Shown here: in pieces, positions 48,061 to 57,492 of the stretch
Layout of the letters: the number at the start of each line of letters is the position of its first letter
How positions within the stretch are numbered: position 1 is the first letter of the stretch
Source: Acrocarpospora corrugata
GTDB taxonomy: Bacteria > Actinomycetota > Actinomycetes > Streptosporangiales > Streptosporangiaceae
DNA: 64,000 bases
Direction of reading: 5' to 3'
NCBI RefSeq assembly: GCF_009687845.1
Contig: NZ_BLAD01000035.1
Span: 36,095-100,094 of the forward strand
Notes under the pieces: model-generated
What the model was told of the DNA's origin: nothing
What the model saw: the letters and a program-made list of their open reading frames with translations, nothing else
Databases searched by the model: none
Made by a program: the position numbers and the translations under genes

Positions 48061-50277
48061 ATGAAAGACTTTGGCGACCCGGTTGGATACTCGCTGGAGT
48101 GGCTTGTGGACGGAAAGTTCATCAACGAAGCCGAATTCCACCCCGATGGGGACAAAACCCCACGAAGGATCCCCGCTGGTACCTCATTCACCTTCGCCGA
48201 CGGCGTACCCAACGTCAAGAATGGAACGGTCCGAATCAGGATCGGGAACACGACAGGCACGGTGAACGCGGCGGATGTGGTCGCCGACGAGGACGTGGCC
48301 AAAGTGGCCGGCCTGGTCGCCGCCGGCTCCACGGCGGAGATCCAGAACGTCACGAGCCTGGCGGCGTTCGCCGGTCAGTACGAAACGGCCACCCTGGCCC
48401 TCACCCACGTCACCGACGACTACGCCGGAAAAGAGCACCTCATCCAGGGCATCCAGGCTCACCGCGACCAGCTGAAGACCTGCCTGTGGTCGGTCGGCGC
48501 CACCTACAGGGTGGCCGAGGCCGCCGTGCTGTACTTCGCCTCGGAGAGTAGTTCGGGCCATTGGCCGACGCTTCTGCGACTGTGGGCCGAACGCCCGAAA
48601 GCGGCAAGGAAGATCGCGTTCGCCGAGCTTCCCGCCCCGATCAAGTCCGTCTTCACCGACCTGGTCCAGACGTATGTGGACGGATTCGTACCAGACGCGG
48701 AGGACCGGGACCCGGACCACACCGAGCTCTCCTTCAACTACCGGTACGCCATCGAGTCCTTCACGCTGATCGTGGGCTCCGGCCTGAACGCCGGGACGAA
48801 GGCGGTCTGCAAACCGATCGTGCTCGGGACGCCGAATATCTTCGCGACCGTAAAAGGTCTCATGGCCCAGTTACCGGAGCTCCAGATACCCAGGCACCTG
48901 GTCGTCCACTCATCGGACATCATGCTCGACCAGCCGGTCGACGTTCCCGACGAGAAGCTGCCGACCGTGGTGATGGTCACCGCCAGGAACCGGCTGTGGC
49001 TGGCGAACGGCCCGAGCGCCGACGACGTCTGCCAGGGCGAACTGGGCGACTGTTTCTTCCTGGCCCTGCTCGCCGCCATCGCCTGCCACGATCCCGCCCA
49101 GATCAAGCGGCTGGTCAAATGGGCGGACGGCAAATACGTGGTCACCTTCACCCGCACGATCAGCCACCGGAACCGCGACTTCCGCGTCCCGCAGCCGGTC
49201 GAGCTGACCGAGATCTTCCCGCACAACGACCAGAACGTCCTGCTGGGCGCGCGCCCCCGCGTACGCTGCGGCGATCCCGTCGTCCGGCGGCGCAGGACGC
49301 TCGGCGGCGACGCCTACCTGGAGCGGGCCTTCGAACTGGAGACCGCTCTCTGGGTGCCGGTCGTCGAGCGCGCGTTCGCCGCCCTGGTCGGCCGGTTCGG
49401 CCAGTACGCGAACACCGTCCCCGCCGGCGACGCCCAGCCGGACGACGGCTACGCCAAGATCCGCGACGGCAGCCAGTCCGGCGAGATGATCTTCTCCTGC
49501 CTGTACGGCCACCGCTACCGCCGCAACCGCTCGGTCCGGGTGAGCTACCTGTGCGAGGCGATCGCCAAACCGCCCAGAGAACTCGACCCGCCCAGCGCCG
49601 AACTGCTCAACCTGCTGCTCATGGTCCACGACCAGGCGGCCGGACTGTCACCCTGCCTGGCGCTCCCCACCGCGTCGGTCGGCTGGCGCGCGGTCGGCAC
49701 GAAACTGCTCGGTCTCGGCAAGCAGCACACCGGCCCTCTTTCTCCGCACTTCACCCTCATCGGCCAGCTCCTTCAGCCCATTCTCGACCGGCAAGAAGAC
49801 ACCTTCGCGACCCTGGACCTCCATCAGGAGTTCCAGGACGCGTGCACGCAGATCACGAAGACACTGCTACCGCTCCGGCCAAAGGACCCCTGGGCCGGCA
49901 AGGTCGTCAAACTCGTCACCTCCCTGGCTCCGCCGCTGACCACCCAGCGACCCCGTCCGTACGTCTACGCCCGGCACGAGTACGCCGTCGGCGCAGTCCA
50001 CCTCGTGTTCAGCGAGCCCCTGCCCGCTCCCGACTACCTGACCGACCCCGCGCTCGGCCGCCCGCCGGTGAACAGCGCGGCCCTGGTCAAGGCGCTGACC
50101 ACGCTCGACACCCACATGTCGACCATCGCCCTGATCAACCCGCACCACAAGAATTCCCCCAACCTGGACGGAACGCTCCCCGCTGAGGCGGACACCGGGT
50201 CGTTCGTCCTGCCCTTGGCGGAGTTCCTGGAGTTCTTCACGTATGTCGGTTACGCCGTCGTCAGCCGCCACGCGTGA
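48061..50277 (+). CDS. Calpain-like (C2 family) cysteine protease with unassigned N-terminal region
   Basis: A 738-residue protein. The calpain active-site block is clear: DDVCQGELGDCFFLALLAAI with C331, then H639 in YARHEYAVGAVH and N693 in ALINPHHKNSP, matching the Cys-His-Asn triad. Spacing is wider than in classical calpains (C-H ~308, H-N ~54 residues), so the core carries insertions. Residues 1-~310 match nothing I recognise; an Ig-like start (YSLEWLVDGKF) is possible. There is no signal peptide or membrane segment, so it is probably cytoplasmic or exported by a specialised route. The start is uncertain: ATG at 48061 abuts GGAGGA with no spacing, while GTG at 48106 has GGAG six bases upstream. 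The 3' end overlaps the heparinase-like gene by 28 bp. Confidence 0.78.
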   Translation: MKDFGDPVGYSLEWLVDGKFINEAEFHPDGDKTPRRIPAGTSFTFADGVPNVKNGTVRIRIGNTTGTVNAADVVADEDVAKVAGLVAAGSTAEIQNVTSLAAFAGQYETATLALTHVTDDYAGKEHLIQGIQAHRDQLKTCLWSVGATYRVAEAAVLYFASESSSGHWPTLLRLWAERPKAARKIAFAELPAPIKSVFTDLVQTYVDGFVPDAEDRDPDHTELSFNYRYAIESFTLIVGSGLNAGTKAVCKPIVLGTPNIFATVKGLMAQLPELQIPRHLVVHSSDIMLDQPVDVPDEKLPTVVMVTARNRLWLANGPSADDVCQGELGDCFFLALLAAIACHDPAQIKRLVKWADGKYVVTFTRTISHRNRDFRVPQPVELTEIFPHNDQNVLLGARPRVRCGDPVVRRRRTLGGDAYLERAFELETALWVPVVERAFAALVGRFGQYANTVPAGDAQPDDGYAKIRDGSQSGEMIFSCLYGHRYRRNRSVRVSYLCEAIAKPPRELDPPSAELLNLLLMVHDQAAGLSPCLALPTASVGWRAVGTKLLGLGKQHTGPLSPHFTLIGQLLQPILDRQEDTFATLDLHQEFQDACTQITKTLLPLRPKDPWAGKVVKLVTSLAPPLTTQRPRPYVYARHEYAVGAVHLVFSEPLPAPDYLTDPALGRPPVNSAALVKALTTLDTHMSTIALINPHHKNSPNLDGTLPAEADTGSFVLPLAEFLEFFTYVGYAVVSRHA

Positions 50278-51842
50278 AAGCGCACCCCGCCGACCGTGAT
50301 CAGCCCGTCGGAGACTGAGACCTCCGGGTCGTCCGTGCCCGGCACGATCACGGTCAGCACCGCTCTGGCCGGCGCGGACAGCACTGTCGTCGTGTCGGCT
50401 TTCCGCAGGTAGCCCGGGGAGACCGTCCCCGGGCGCACCTCCGGTTCGCGCGCGGGCAGCTGGATCATGGTCGCCCGCCAGTTCCCGTCCGCCAGCACCA
50501 CCCGCCCGTCGCGGTTCGACACCACCCGCAGCGACGGCGCCAAATGCCACAGACTGCGCACCTCCGCCCCTGCGGGCACCTCGTCCAGCACCGCCATCAG
50601 ATCGGGACCGTGATTGACCAGAACCGACCGGGTCCGCACCACGCCGTACGCGTCGTCGGCCAGCCGGAACGTCTGCCGGGCAGGTTCGACACCGACGTGC
50701 TCCAGCCGCGTCGCCGTGCCCTCGCGGAACTTCGCGCCGACCACGATGGGGATGTTGTGCGCCTCCGGCGAGGTCGTCCACTCCCGGTAGGCGGTCTTCT
50801 CGTACGAGTGAAAACCCGCCTCAACCAGGATGTCCCGGCCATGGGCGTGATACGTCACGCCCAGATGATCCTCATGGCCGTGATGCCTACGCCCCGGCCC
50901 GAACCTGATCGAGTAGTACGCGGACTCGCGGTCATTCCATCGGGTACGGCCGAACACGTAACCACGATCGAATACTTTGACCGTCTCCTCCTGGTTCCGG
51001 TAGCCCGCCGGGCGCGTGTCGGCCGGGCTGTCGCCGATCGGCACCAGACGGCCATCCGGCTGGGTGGCGTGGCTCACGTACGCCTCCAGGGATCGGCGGC
51101 GTTCCGCCAGGCCCTCGGGAACGGCGGCGCCGCCCTTGCGGATCGCGTCCAGGGCGATGCCCAGCCTCCGATGCACGTAGATGCCGTATTTGGGGGCCTG
51201 CTCGTGCAGCGCGCCCTGATCGTCGATCGCCGCCGCCGCGGACGCGCCCATCCGGTTGACGGCCAGCTCCGTCCAGCGTCCGCGGCGGAACCGGCAGCCG
51301 ATCGTCAGCAGCGCGATGTCCTGATCCAGGCCGTGATTGTGCCCATGCCGGTAACGCGAAGGATCGGACAGAAGCCGGGCGTGCTGGACCAGGCTCGCCG
51401 ACAGCCAGCCGGCCTGGACGTGCGCGCTCAGCCGCACCAGCGCGGGAGCGCGCAACGCGACCGGATGCTCGGCCCACGCCCACGGGCTGACCCCGGCACC
51501 CCGCCCGGGATTCTTCCGCACCCAGTCCTCGGCGATCTCGGCCGCCCGCTCCAGCAGGGCCCGATCCCCCGATTTCTCGTACGCGACGACAAGCCCGCCC
51601 ATCCACCGCAACGCGTGCAGATTCATCGCCCACGACCGATTCCGATGCGGATCCATCCGCCAATCGATGTCCCGCCCCAGCTCAACGGGAGGAAGCCCGA
51701 CGAAACCCGCACGTCCGGCCATGACCTCACTCACATCGATCGGGACCGATCCTCCTGTCCCACCGACGACCGGTCCGTCGATGACCAGCGAAAGACGTGA
51801 CTCCACCATTCTGTTCAAGGCCATCCGGGCATGCCGAAACAA
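50250..51842 (-). CDS. Heparinase II/III-like polysaccharide lyase family protein
   Basis: About 530 residues. It has an alpha-helical toroid (~60-290: MNLHALRWMGGLVVAYEKSG, HNHGLDQDIALLTIG with the catalytic-type histidine region) and a beta-sandwich half (GRRHHGHEDHLGVTYHAHGRD, SPEAHNIPIVVG) typical of heparinase II/III-like proteins that cleave uronic-acid polysaccharides. No signal peptide is apparent. The start is uncertain: TTG at 51842 has GGAG seven bases upstream, ATG at 51824 is next, and the frame is open to a GTG at 51893. The product could act on an exopolysaccharide such as the one inferred at 60-64 kb, which is speculation. Confidence 0.78.
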   Translation of the reverse strand: MFRHARMALNRMVESRLSLVIDGPVVGGTGGSVPIDVSEVMAGRAGFVGLPPVELGRDIDWRMDPHRNRSWAMNLHALRWMGGLVVAYEKSGDRALLERAAEIAEDWVRKNPGRGAGVSPWAWAEHPVALRAPALVRLSAHVQAGWLSASLVQHARLLSDPSRYRHGHNHGLDQDIALLTIGCRFRRGRWTELAVNRMGASAAAAIDDQGALHEQAPKYGIYVHRRLGIALDAIRKGGAAVPEGLAERRRSLEAYVSHATQPDGRLVPIGDSPADTRPAGYRNQEETVKVFDRGYVFGRTRWNDRESAYYSIRFGPGRRHHGHEDHLGVTYHAHGRDILVEAGFHSYEKTAYREWTTSPEAHNIPIVVGAKFREGTATRLEHVGVEPARQTFRLADDAYGVVRTRSVLVNHGPDLMAVLDEVPAGAEVRSLWHLAPSLRVVSNRDGRVVLADGNWRATMIQLPAREPEVRPGTVSPGYLRKADTTTVLSAPARAVLTVIVPGTDDPEVSVSDGLITVGGVRFHAWRLTTA

Positions 51843-51923
51843 GCGATTGCTCCAAACGAGGGTAAGTGCGGTCCCGGCGACCGGGACAGGCACTGGGTTA
51901 TGGGAGGGCGGTAGGCCGGGCCG

Positions 51924-52919
51924 TCACGGAGTTCCCGTGGGCAAGGCCGCCTCCGGGGCCGTTGGCCTCTCGTCCGTCCAACCGGCTTCCAGCACCAGTT
52001 CGACCTGGTCGTGCTGCACGCCCGGCGCGTCGGTGGTGGAGGAGAGCACCTGGGAACTGCCCGTGTCGATGATCAGCGTCCGCCGGGCGGCCGGGACGCC
52101 CAGTTCGAACGAGAACGCCGCCCCCGTCCGGCCGGATTCGTCCGTCCGCCGGCCGAGATATTCGACTTCCGGCAGGTCGGCGAGGGCCCGGTAGGCCGCC
52201 GCCCGCACCTCGGGCGGGGAAGGCTTGCTCCAGAGCAGCCCGCTCAGCGCGTCCGCCACGACGCCCTGATCGGGACCCGAGGCCGCCCGCACCGCCTTCG
52301 CGACGTTCTCGCGGAGAGCGACAGGGTCGGCCGGGAGAGCCCTGATCTGCGCGAACGTCATCGTCTGCCCCGCCATGCTGAACGCGACCCCGCCGGGGAC
52401 ATCCGTGAGCGTGCTCCGGCCGGGCGCCGTGGACAATCCGGGCCACTCGCCGGGGGAGCCGTCCCGACGCCAGGCCGCCTCGTCGGTCCGGGTGGCGGGT
52501 TCCGCCCCCAGCGTGACCGTCCCGGACCAGACCCTCCCCCCCCGCGACACCCACTGCTCGGAAACCCGCGGCTCGATCATCCAGTACCGGTTCGCGCCCC
52601 CGCCCAGCATCTCCGGATGCCGCTCCCGCACCAGCTTCCTGACCCGCCAGTACGCCCCCGCCCGCGCGTCCCCCGACTCGGCCCGCACCGCGGCGGCCAG
52701 CAGAATCGACCGCCCCTCCGAGCCGGAAGCGAGGTTCCCGCCCGGCAGCGCCACGACCACCCCCGCCGCGACGGCAGCCGCCACCAGCGCGGCCGTCCAC
52801 GGCATCACCCGCAGCCGCCGCCGCGCCTCGGCTTCGATCAGCGCCCCAACCCGGGCCTTCAGGGCGGGATCGGGGCCCGGCTCGCCGTACAGGTCGCGGA
52901 CCCGGGTCAGGTCATCCAT
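51924..52919 (-). CDS. CU044_5270-family membrane protein (probable anti-sigma partner)
   Basis: A 331-residue protein: a short cytoplasmic N-terminus (DDLTRVRDLYGEPGPDPALKA), one membrane helix (MPWTAALVAAAVAAGVVVAL, ~residues 38-58) and a large extracytoplasmic part. This is the CU044_5270 pattern of Streptosporangiales and relatives, nearly always next to an ECF sigma gene. Its ATG lies 8 bp inside the end of that sigma gene here. Anti-sigma or sensor function is inferred from the layout. Confidence 0.82.
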   Translation of the reverse strand: MDDLTRVRDLYGEPGPDPALKARVGALIEAEARRRLRVMPWTAALVAAAVAAGVVVALPGGNLASGSEGRSILLAAAVRAESGDARAGAYWRVRKLVRERHPEMLGGGANRYWMIEPRVSEQWVSRGGRVWSGTVTLGAEPATRTDEAAWRRDGSPGEWPGLSTAPGRSTLTDVPGGVAFSMAGQTMTFAQIRALPADPVALRENVAKAVRAASGPDQGVVADALSGLLWSKPSPPEVRAAAYRALADLPEVEYLGRRTDESGRTGAAFSFELGVPAARRTLIIDTGSSQVLSSTTDAPGVQHDQVELVLEAGWTDERPTAPEAALPTGTP

Positions 52920-53514
52920 GGCCGTTCTCCCTCGGGTCGCGCATCGGGTTGGTGTCGCCCAGCGCCGCCCGCAGCTTCCGGCGGGCGCGATTCAGCCGCG
53001 ACCCCACCGTCCCGTACGGGATGCCCAGCGCGGTGGCGATCTCCTCGTGGCTGAGCTCGGCCAGCGCCACGAGCAGCAGGACATCGCGATCCCGCTGGTG
53101 CAGCTCCGCGACGGCGGCGGCGATGTGCGGGCGCAGGCTCTCCGCGCTGACCTGCACGGACACCTCGTCCTCATGTCCTGGAAAATCGGGATCGGGGCCG
53201 TGGCGGCCGAGCGCGCGCAACGCGCGCACCTCCGTGCGGTGGTGGCGGCGGATGAGGTTGGTGGCGATGCCGTACAGCCAGACCCGGACGCTGGCGCGCG
53301 CCGGGTCATACCGCGCCCGCTTCCGGAACGCGGTGAGGAACGTCTCCGCGACCACGTCCTCGGCGCTGTCGGTGCCCAGCCGCTGGGCGACATACCGGTG
53401 GATCTCCCCGAAATACGTGTCGAAGATCACGCTGAACCGCTCGGCGTCGGCCAGCGAGTGCCGCACCGCCTCGGCGTCCCCGGCCCGATGAGCGGCCCAG
53501 GACACCGTGGTCAC
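52912..53514 (-). CDS. ECF RNA polymerase sigma factor
   Basis: A 200-residue ECF sigma: region 2 as SAEDVVAETFLTAFRKRARY with VRVWLYGIATNLIRRHHR, region 4 as LHQRDRDVLLLVALAELSHEEIA and IPYGTVGSRLNRARRKLRAAL. GTG at 53514 behind GGGAAG is preferred; the frame is open to 53595. The stop overlaps the CU044_5270-type gene, so the pair is coupled. It is divergent from the SigE-type gene with 119 bp between. Confidence 0.87.
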   Translation of the reverse strand: MTTVSWAAHRAGDAEAVRHSLADAERFSVIFDTYFGEIHRYVAQRLGTDSAEDVVAETFLTAFRKRARYDPARASVRVWLYGIATNLIRRHHRTEVRALRALGRHGPDPDFPGHEDEVSVQVSAESLRPHIAAAVAELHQRDRDVLLLVALAELSHEEIATALGIPYGTVGSRLNRARRKLRAALGDTNPMRDPRENGHG

Positions 53515-53633
53515 GATGGTCTTCCCGTCATGCGTGTTCCTTCGGCAGCGAGCAGCGGACACCCTATATCGCCCGATCCGCCGATCCGCTTTCACGGGGA
53601 TTCAACACTTTCGCCGTCGACGCCGTCTGAGAG

Positions 53634-54161
53634 GTGGCGGACTGTGAATGGTTGAAACACTTGAAGGACGACTCCCGGTTCGCGGACTTCGTCGCCGACC
53701 GGGCCGACGCGCTGCTGCGCTACGGCTACGTGCTCAGCGGCAACCCGCACGACGCGGCGGACCTGACCCAAGAGGCGTTGATCAGGCTGCATCGGGCGTG
53801 GGACCGGGTCCGCCGCAAACAGGACCCGGAGCGCTACACCCGGGTCATCATGGCCAGACTGCACATCAGCGCCTGGCGGCTGCGGCGGCGGGAGTATCTC
53901 GCCTGGGATCCGCCGGAGGGCGCGCATCTGGACGCGCTGCCGTCCGACCTCGAAGAAGGGCTCTGGCAGGCCCTCTACGACCTGCCGCGCAAGCAGCGGG
54001 CCGTGCTCGTGCTGCGGTACTACGAACAGCTGTCCGACGCCGAGATCTCCGGCGTGCTCCGGATCTCCCGGGGCACCGTCCGCAGCCACGCCTCGCTCGG
54101 CCTGAGCAAACTCCGTACCACCATCGCCGGCCGTACGGCGGCGAACGGGAGCGCCCGATGA
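53634..54161 (+). CDS. SigE-family (TIGR02983-like) ECF sigma factor
   Basis: A 175-residue sigma factor: FADFVADRADALLRYGYVLSG, DAADLTQEALIRLHRAW, LPRKQRAVLVLRYYEQLSDAEI and ISRGTVRSHASLGLSKLR cover regions 2 and 4. GTG at 53634 is the first start in frame; TTG codons at 53652 and 53661 are alternatives closer to the usual family start. The stop overlaps the next ATG (54158), which opens a decayed partner gene, so this sigma factor may have lost its regulator. Confidence 0.87.
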   Translation: MADCEWLKHLKDDSRFADFVADRADALLRYGYVLSGNPHDAADLTQEALIRLHRAWDRVRRKQDPERYTRVIMARLHISAWRLRRREYLAWDPPEGAHLDALPSDLEEGLWQALYDLPRKQRAVLVLRYYEQLSDAEISGVLRISRGTVRSHASLGLSKLRTTIAGRTAANGSAR

Positions 54162-55150
54162 ACCACGACCTGGAAGCCGACCTCCGCCGCGCCCTCGGCC
54201 GCGCCTCCGGCCGCGCCCCCCTCGCGCCGGGCGGCCTGCCCGCTCTCATCGTGACGCGCTCGCGGCGGCGGCGTGCCCGCGACCGCCACGCCCACTGCGA
54301 CCGCCAAGCTGTCGGCCGTTCCCCCGCCCGTCGAAAAGGTGTGGCCCGACGCAGTGTGGAAGATCCCCGCCAAACGTGCGGGCGGCGGCACCCTCCGCCC
54401 GAAGCTGTTCATCGACGACCGCACCCTCCTGCTGGAGACCTGGTCGAGCTTCGAGAAGGCCAACGCCCTCTACGCCTACGACCTGACCGCCCGGCAGTCA
54501 CGCGAGATCACGGACATCGCCACCCCGAAGGGGGTGTACGCGTCCGGGTACGCCGTGGGCGCCGGCTCGATCGTCTGGCAGACCATCGAGGACGTCGACG
54601 GCAGGATGGCCAGCAGGTTCTGGTCCGTACCGATCTCCGGCGGAGAACCCGCCGAGATCCGCACCGACCGACCCGCCCCGGGGCGCGGCGACGAGCTGAC
54701 CGTGGCCGGCGACCAGCTGATCTTCTCTGTCAGTGAAGGCGGCGTCTTCTCGGTTCCCCTCGGGGGCGGAACCGTGACCGCCGTCCCCGGCGCCGACCGG
54801 CACCACCTCCTGCGCTGGCCCTATGTCGGCTTTCCCGGCGAATACACCCCCAACAACGAGACCAGCTTCGAGGAGATCCTCAACACCGAAACTGGCGCCA
54901 TCAGCAAAGCGGTGATCAACCCCGGCGAAACCATGGTCCGCTGCGGCGTCACCATCTGCGTCGGCGTCCGCCCCGACAGCAGCTACTTCTCCCGCCTCCG
55001 TGACGGCTCCCAGGAACGCGACCTTCCCGAATGGGCCCCCATGGGCCTCGCCGTCGACCGCTTCATGACCATCGGCCTCCCCAACCGGCGCGGCGAAGCC
55101 CTCCACGACCTGCAAACCGGCAAATCCGGCGTGTCATCCGCCGAACGAGC
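54158..55150 (+). pseudogene. Decayed TolB/propeller-type sigma partner (frameshift, lost membrane helix)
   Basis: The gene starts normally: ATG at 54158 overlaps the sigma stop and reads NHDLEADLRRALGRASG...RSRRRRAR, the usual cytoplasmic arm. At about 54260-54275 the frame breaks. The reading continues one base over with VPATATPTATAKLSAVPPPVEKV and a beta-propeller-like body (RFWSVPISGGEPAEIRTDR, VAGDQLIFSVSEGGVFSV). The membrane helix expected at the junction is absent, so a deletion with frameshift is the simplest reading. After LHDLQTGKSG near 55130 the frame runs without a stop into the antisense of the M6 protease gene to 55658, so the 3' end is damaged too. The right boundary is approximate. 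A sequencing error could explain the frameshift but not the missing helix. Confidence 0.7.
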
Positions 55151-55247
55151 CGGGGTTGAGGGGCACGCCAAGAGAGCCAAGGGCCAGGGCGCGCGAAATG
55201 GGCTTGTGTTAGGGGCGCGGAGTGGGCCGGATGGGGTGCAGGCCGAA

Positions 55248-55277
55248 AGAGGGGCACGGCGGGTGCCGTACCCCTCT
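55248..55277. terminator. Hairpin between the pseudogene and the M6 protease
   Basis: AGAGGGGCACGGC (55248-55260) and GCCGTACCCCTCT (55265-55277) pair with one mismatch around a GGGT loop, 7 bp beyond the protease stop. A short TTT follows on the minus strand. Confidence 0.7.
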
Positions 55278-55283
55278 ATTGGG

Positions 55284-57383
55284 TTAGCGGCCTACGGCGA
55301 GGCAGGTCGACGTGGACTTCTTGGTGGGGTCGCTCTCCGAGGTGGCGGTCAGCTTGACCTTGGCGAGCAGTGCGCCGCCCTTGGCCCGCAGGACGTGGAC
55401 CGGGACGGTGACCTGCTTGCCGAACTCGGCGGTGGTGAGGTGGTTGGGCATGGAGACGGTCCAGCCGCGGCCTTCCACCGTGGTGGTCAGCCGGTAGACG
55501 TCGTTGTTGAGGTAGGCGGACACGTCCTCGGGGTGGGTGCCCGCGGGGGCCGCCTTCTTGCCGGTGTTGAGCACCGGGAACTTGCAGGTGGCGACGCTGT
55601 CGCCGGCGGTGATGCCGAGCGCGGGCAGCACCTGGACGCCGCGCTTCTGCGGGCCTGAGCCGTCCAGCGAGCGGACCGCGACCTTGTACGACAGCACGCC
55701 CTTGCCGGAGCGCTTCACGTCCAGGACGTAGAAGTGCAGCCGGTTGGCCTCGTCCGTGAACTCGTACTCGCTGCCCGAGTCCGCGCCCGCGTGGAACAGC
55801 GCGTCCGAGAGCTGGCGGTAGTCGCCGATGGTGATCGGGACCTGGGTGCCGTCCGGCAGGACGTAGTCGGTCATGCCGATGTCCTGCGGGTTGGCGTCGA
55901 TGACCCACTCGAACGGGGCCTGGTCGGCGTTCTTGGTCTTGGCCAGCAGCACACCGGAGTCGGGCGTGAACGAGTCGGCGCCCATCCGGTCCACGACCTC
56001 GACCGTGTAGTTGTTGTAGCGCCCGCCGTCACACAGCGGGTCGGTCTGGAAGGTGCAGGCCGGGCTCAGGTCCGCGCCCATGGCGATGTTGACCCCGGTC
56101 AGGCCGGTCGCCCCCGGCTGCACGGCGCGGGCGGTGACCTCGGCCACCACCAGGCCGGACTCGTCCAGCGCGTCCCGGTCCAGGCGCAGCACGTTGGCCT
56201 CGTCCACCATGTTCAGCTTGATCTTGTTGCGGAGCATGTGCTGGGCGCCCATCGAGCCGCCGGAGGTCGGCGGGATCAGCCAGCGGCTGTGCGGGCCGCC
56301 GGGGCCGTTGAAGCTGCCCCGGCTGAGCATCTCCCAGATGCCGGTGTACGCGCGGCGGACCGGGTTCGCGTACGGGTTGTTGTAGTTGTCGGCGATGCCC
56401 ATGATGTGGCTGAGCTCGTGCGCGTACACGCCCATGCCGGAGCTCTCCGCCTGGACGGAGTCGACGCCGAAGCGGGCGTTGGGCCAGAAGGTGGAGCCGG
56501 CCTGCCAGGAGGTCCACTCCACGTAGCGGGTGGGCGACCAGTTCGGCAGGGCCGGGTCGTCGGGGCCCCACTCGTCGGTGACGTCTTCCTTGGTGGGGAA
56601 CTTCATCATGCCGAACTCCTGCCAGGTGGACGACTCGTCCTGGCCGGCGCTGACGTAGAAGATGAAGTCGTACTGGGCCGCTGTCTCCGGGCCGACGGCG
56701 GTCAGCCAGGCGGCGTTGCCGTCGCGGCGCAGGTCCTTGTTGCAGACATCACCGGCCGGGCAGGAGTTGCGCTGGTACTCCAGGGCGTACTCGTGGTCCT
56801 TGCCCGGCATTGTGTAAGGGCCGAAACCGGTGAGGTCCACGCCGTAGCGGCCCTGGGAGTCCTCCATCCAGTATTCGTGGATGGTGTGACCCCGGTTGAG
56901 GTCGTTCGGGGTGTTGAGGAAGTCCTGGTAGAACTTGGCGACCTGGTCGCGGGGGACGTCGTGCGCCTCGGCCGTGGGGTTCTTGAAGGCGGTCGAGCCC
57001 TTGGGCTGGGTGACGACGAAGGGCTGGTTGGGGTAGTCCAGCAGGACGAGGGCGCCCTTGAAGGTCCGTACCGAGCCGGGGACGGAGGGGTCCGCCCAGT
57101 TCGTGCCCGGCACCTTCTTGTAGTCGGCCCACGTCATGTGGTCCGGGTTCTTCCAGGTCTGCGGGTCGATCGGGGTGGGGTGACCCTGCTGGCCGCCCAG
57201 CGTGCGGAGCTGCGCGGCCTGGGAGGGCTGGTCCTGCTGCCACGGCTGGGTCTGCGGCCAGTGGTCGTAGCGCCAGGGGAGTTCGGGGTCGGCGGCGGGC
57301 TCGGCGGAAACGGGGCTCACGGGGAGTAACGAGAGCGGCACCAGCGCCGCGGCTGCGACGAGTAACCTGAGGGGGCGGTTCAT
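55284..57383 (-). CDS. Secreted M6-family metalloprotease (immune inhibitor A-like)
   Basis: A 699-residue exported protease: signal peptide (LLVAAAALVPLSLLPVSPVSA, cleavage near 27), a propeptide region, the M6 catalytic domain (~110-440) with the zinc motif GVYAHELSHIMGIADNY, and a C-terminal beta region (~540-699, VLSYKVAVRSLDGSG, EFGKQVTVPVHVLRAKGG) like NEW3-type domains. It would degrade proteins outside the cell. ATG at 57383 lacks a Shine-Dalgarno; TATAAC about 15 bases upstream suggests a very short leader. An inverted repeat overlaps the start region. Confidence 0.88.
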   Translation of the reverse strand: MNRPLRLLVAAAALVPLSLLPVSPVSAEPAADPELPWRYDHWPQTQPWQQDQPSQAAQLRTLGGQQGHPTPIDPQTWKNPDHMTWADYKKVPGTNWADPSVPGSVRTFKGALVLLDYPNQPFVVTQPKGSTAFKNPTAEAHDVPRDQVAKFYQDFLNTPNDLNRGHTIHEYWMEDSQGRYGVDLTGFGPYTMPGKDHEYALEYQRNSCPAGDVCNKDLRRDGNAAWLTAVGPETAAQYDFIFYVSAGQDESSTWQEFGMMKFPTKEDVTDEWGPDDPALPNWSPTRYVEWTSWQAGSTFWPNARFGVDSVQAESSGMGVYAHELSHIMGIADNYNNPYANPVRRAYTGIWEMLSRGSFNGPGGPHSRWLIPPTSGGSMGAQHMLRNKIKLNMVDEANVLRLDRDALDESGLVVAEVTARAVQPGATGLTGVNIAMGADLSPACTFQTDPLCDGGRYNNYTVEVVDRMGADSFTPDSGVLLAKTKNADQAPFEWVIDANPQDIGMTDYVLPDGTQVPITIGDYRQLSDALFHAGADSGSEYEFTDEANRLHFYVLDVKRSGKGVLSYKVAVRSLDGSGPQKRGVQVLPALGITAGDSVATCKFPVLNTGKKAAPAGTHPEDVSAYLNNDVYRLTTTVEGRGWTVSMPNHLTTAEFGKQVTVPVHVLRAKGGALLAKVKLTATSESDPTKKSTSTCLAVGR

Positions 57384-57455
57384 ACTATGTCACGTTATAT
57401 AGCGGTGTTTTGGTAGATCAATTGACACTCTGTCAGTACTAGTATGTGACATAGT
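57384..57455. promoter_or_regulatory. Inverted repeat ACTATGTCAC / GTGACATAGT at the M6 protease promoter
   Basis: Ten-base perfect arms at 57384-57393 (touching the start codon) and 57446-57455, 52 bases apart. They flank the probable -35/-10 region (TTGATC and TATAAC on the minus strand). The outer arm also lies in the small palindrome TATGTGACATA (57443-57453). This is consistent with a repressor looping across the promoter. Confidence 0.55.
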
Positions 57456-57492
57456 TTCGTGGTCGGTTCGTCACCCTCCGCTACGGGATTGC

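Noticed and set aside
54273..55658. Open frame of 461 codons taken as one intact gene
   Set aside because: Its first part is the second frame of a broken TolB-like gene and its last ~170 codons are antisense to the M6 protease. I call the locus a pseudogene instead.
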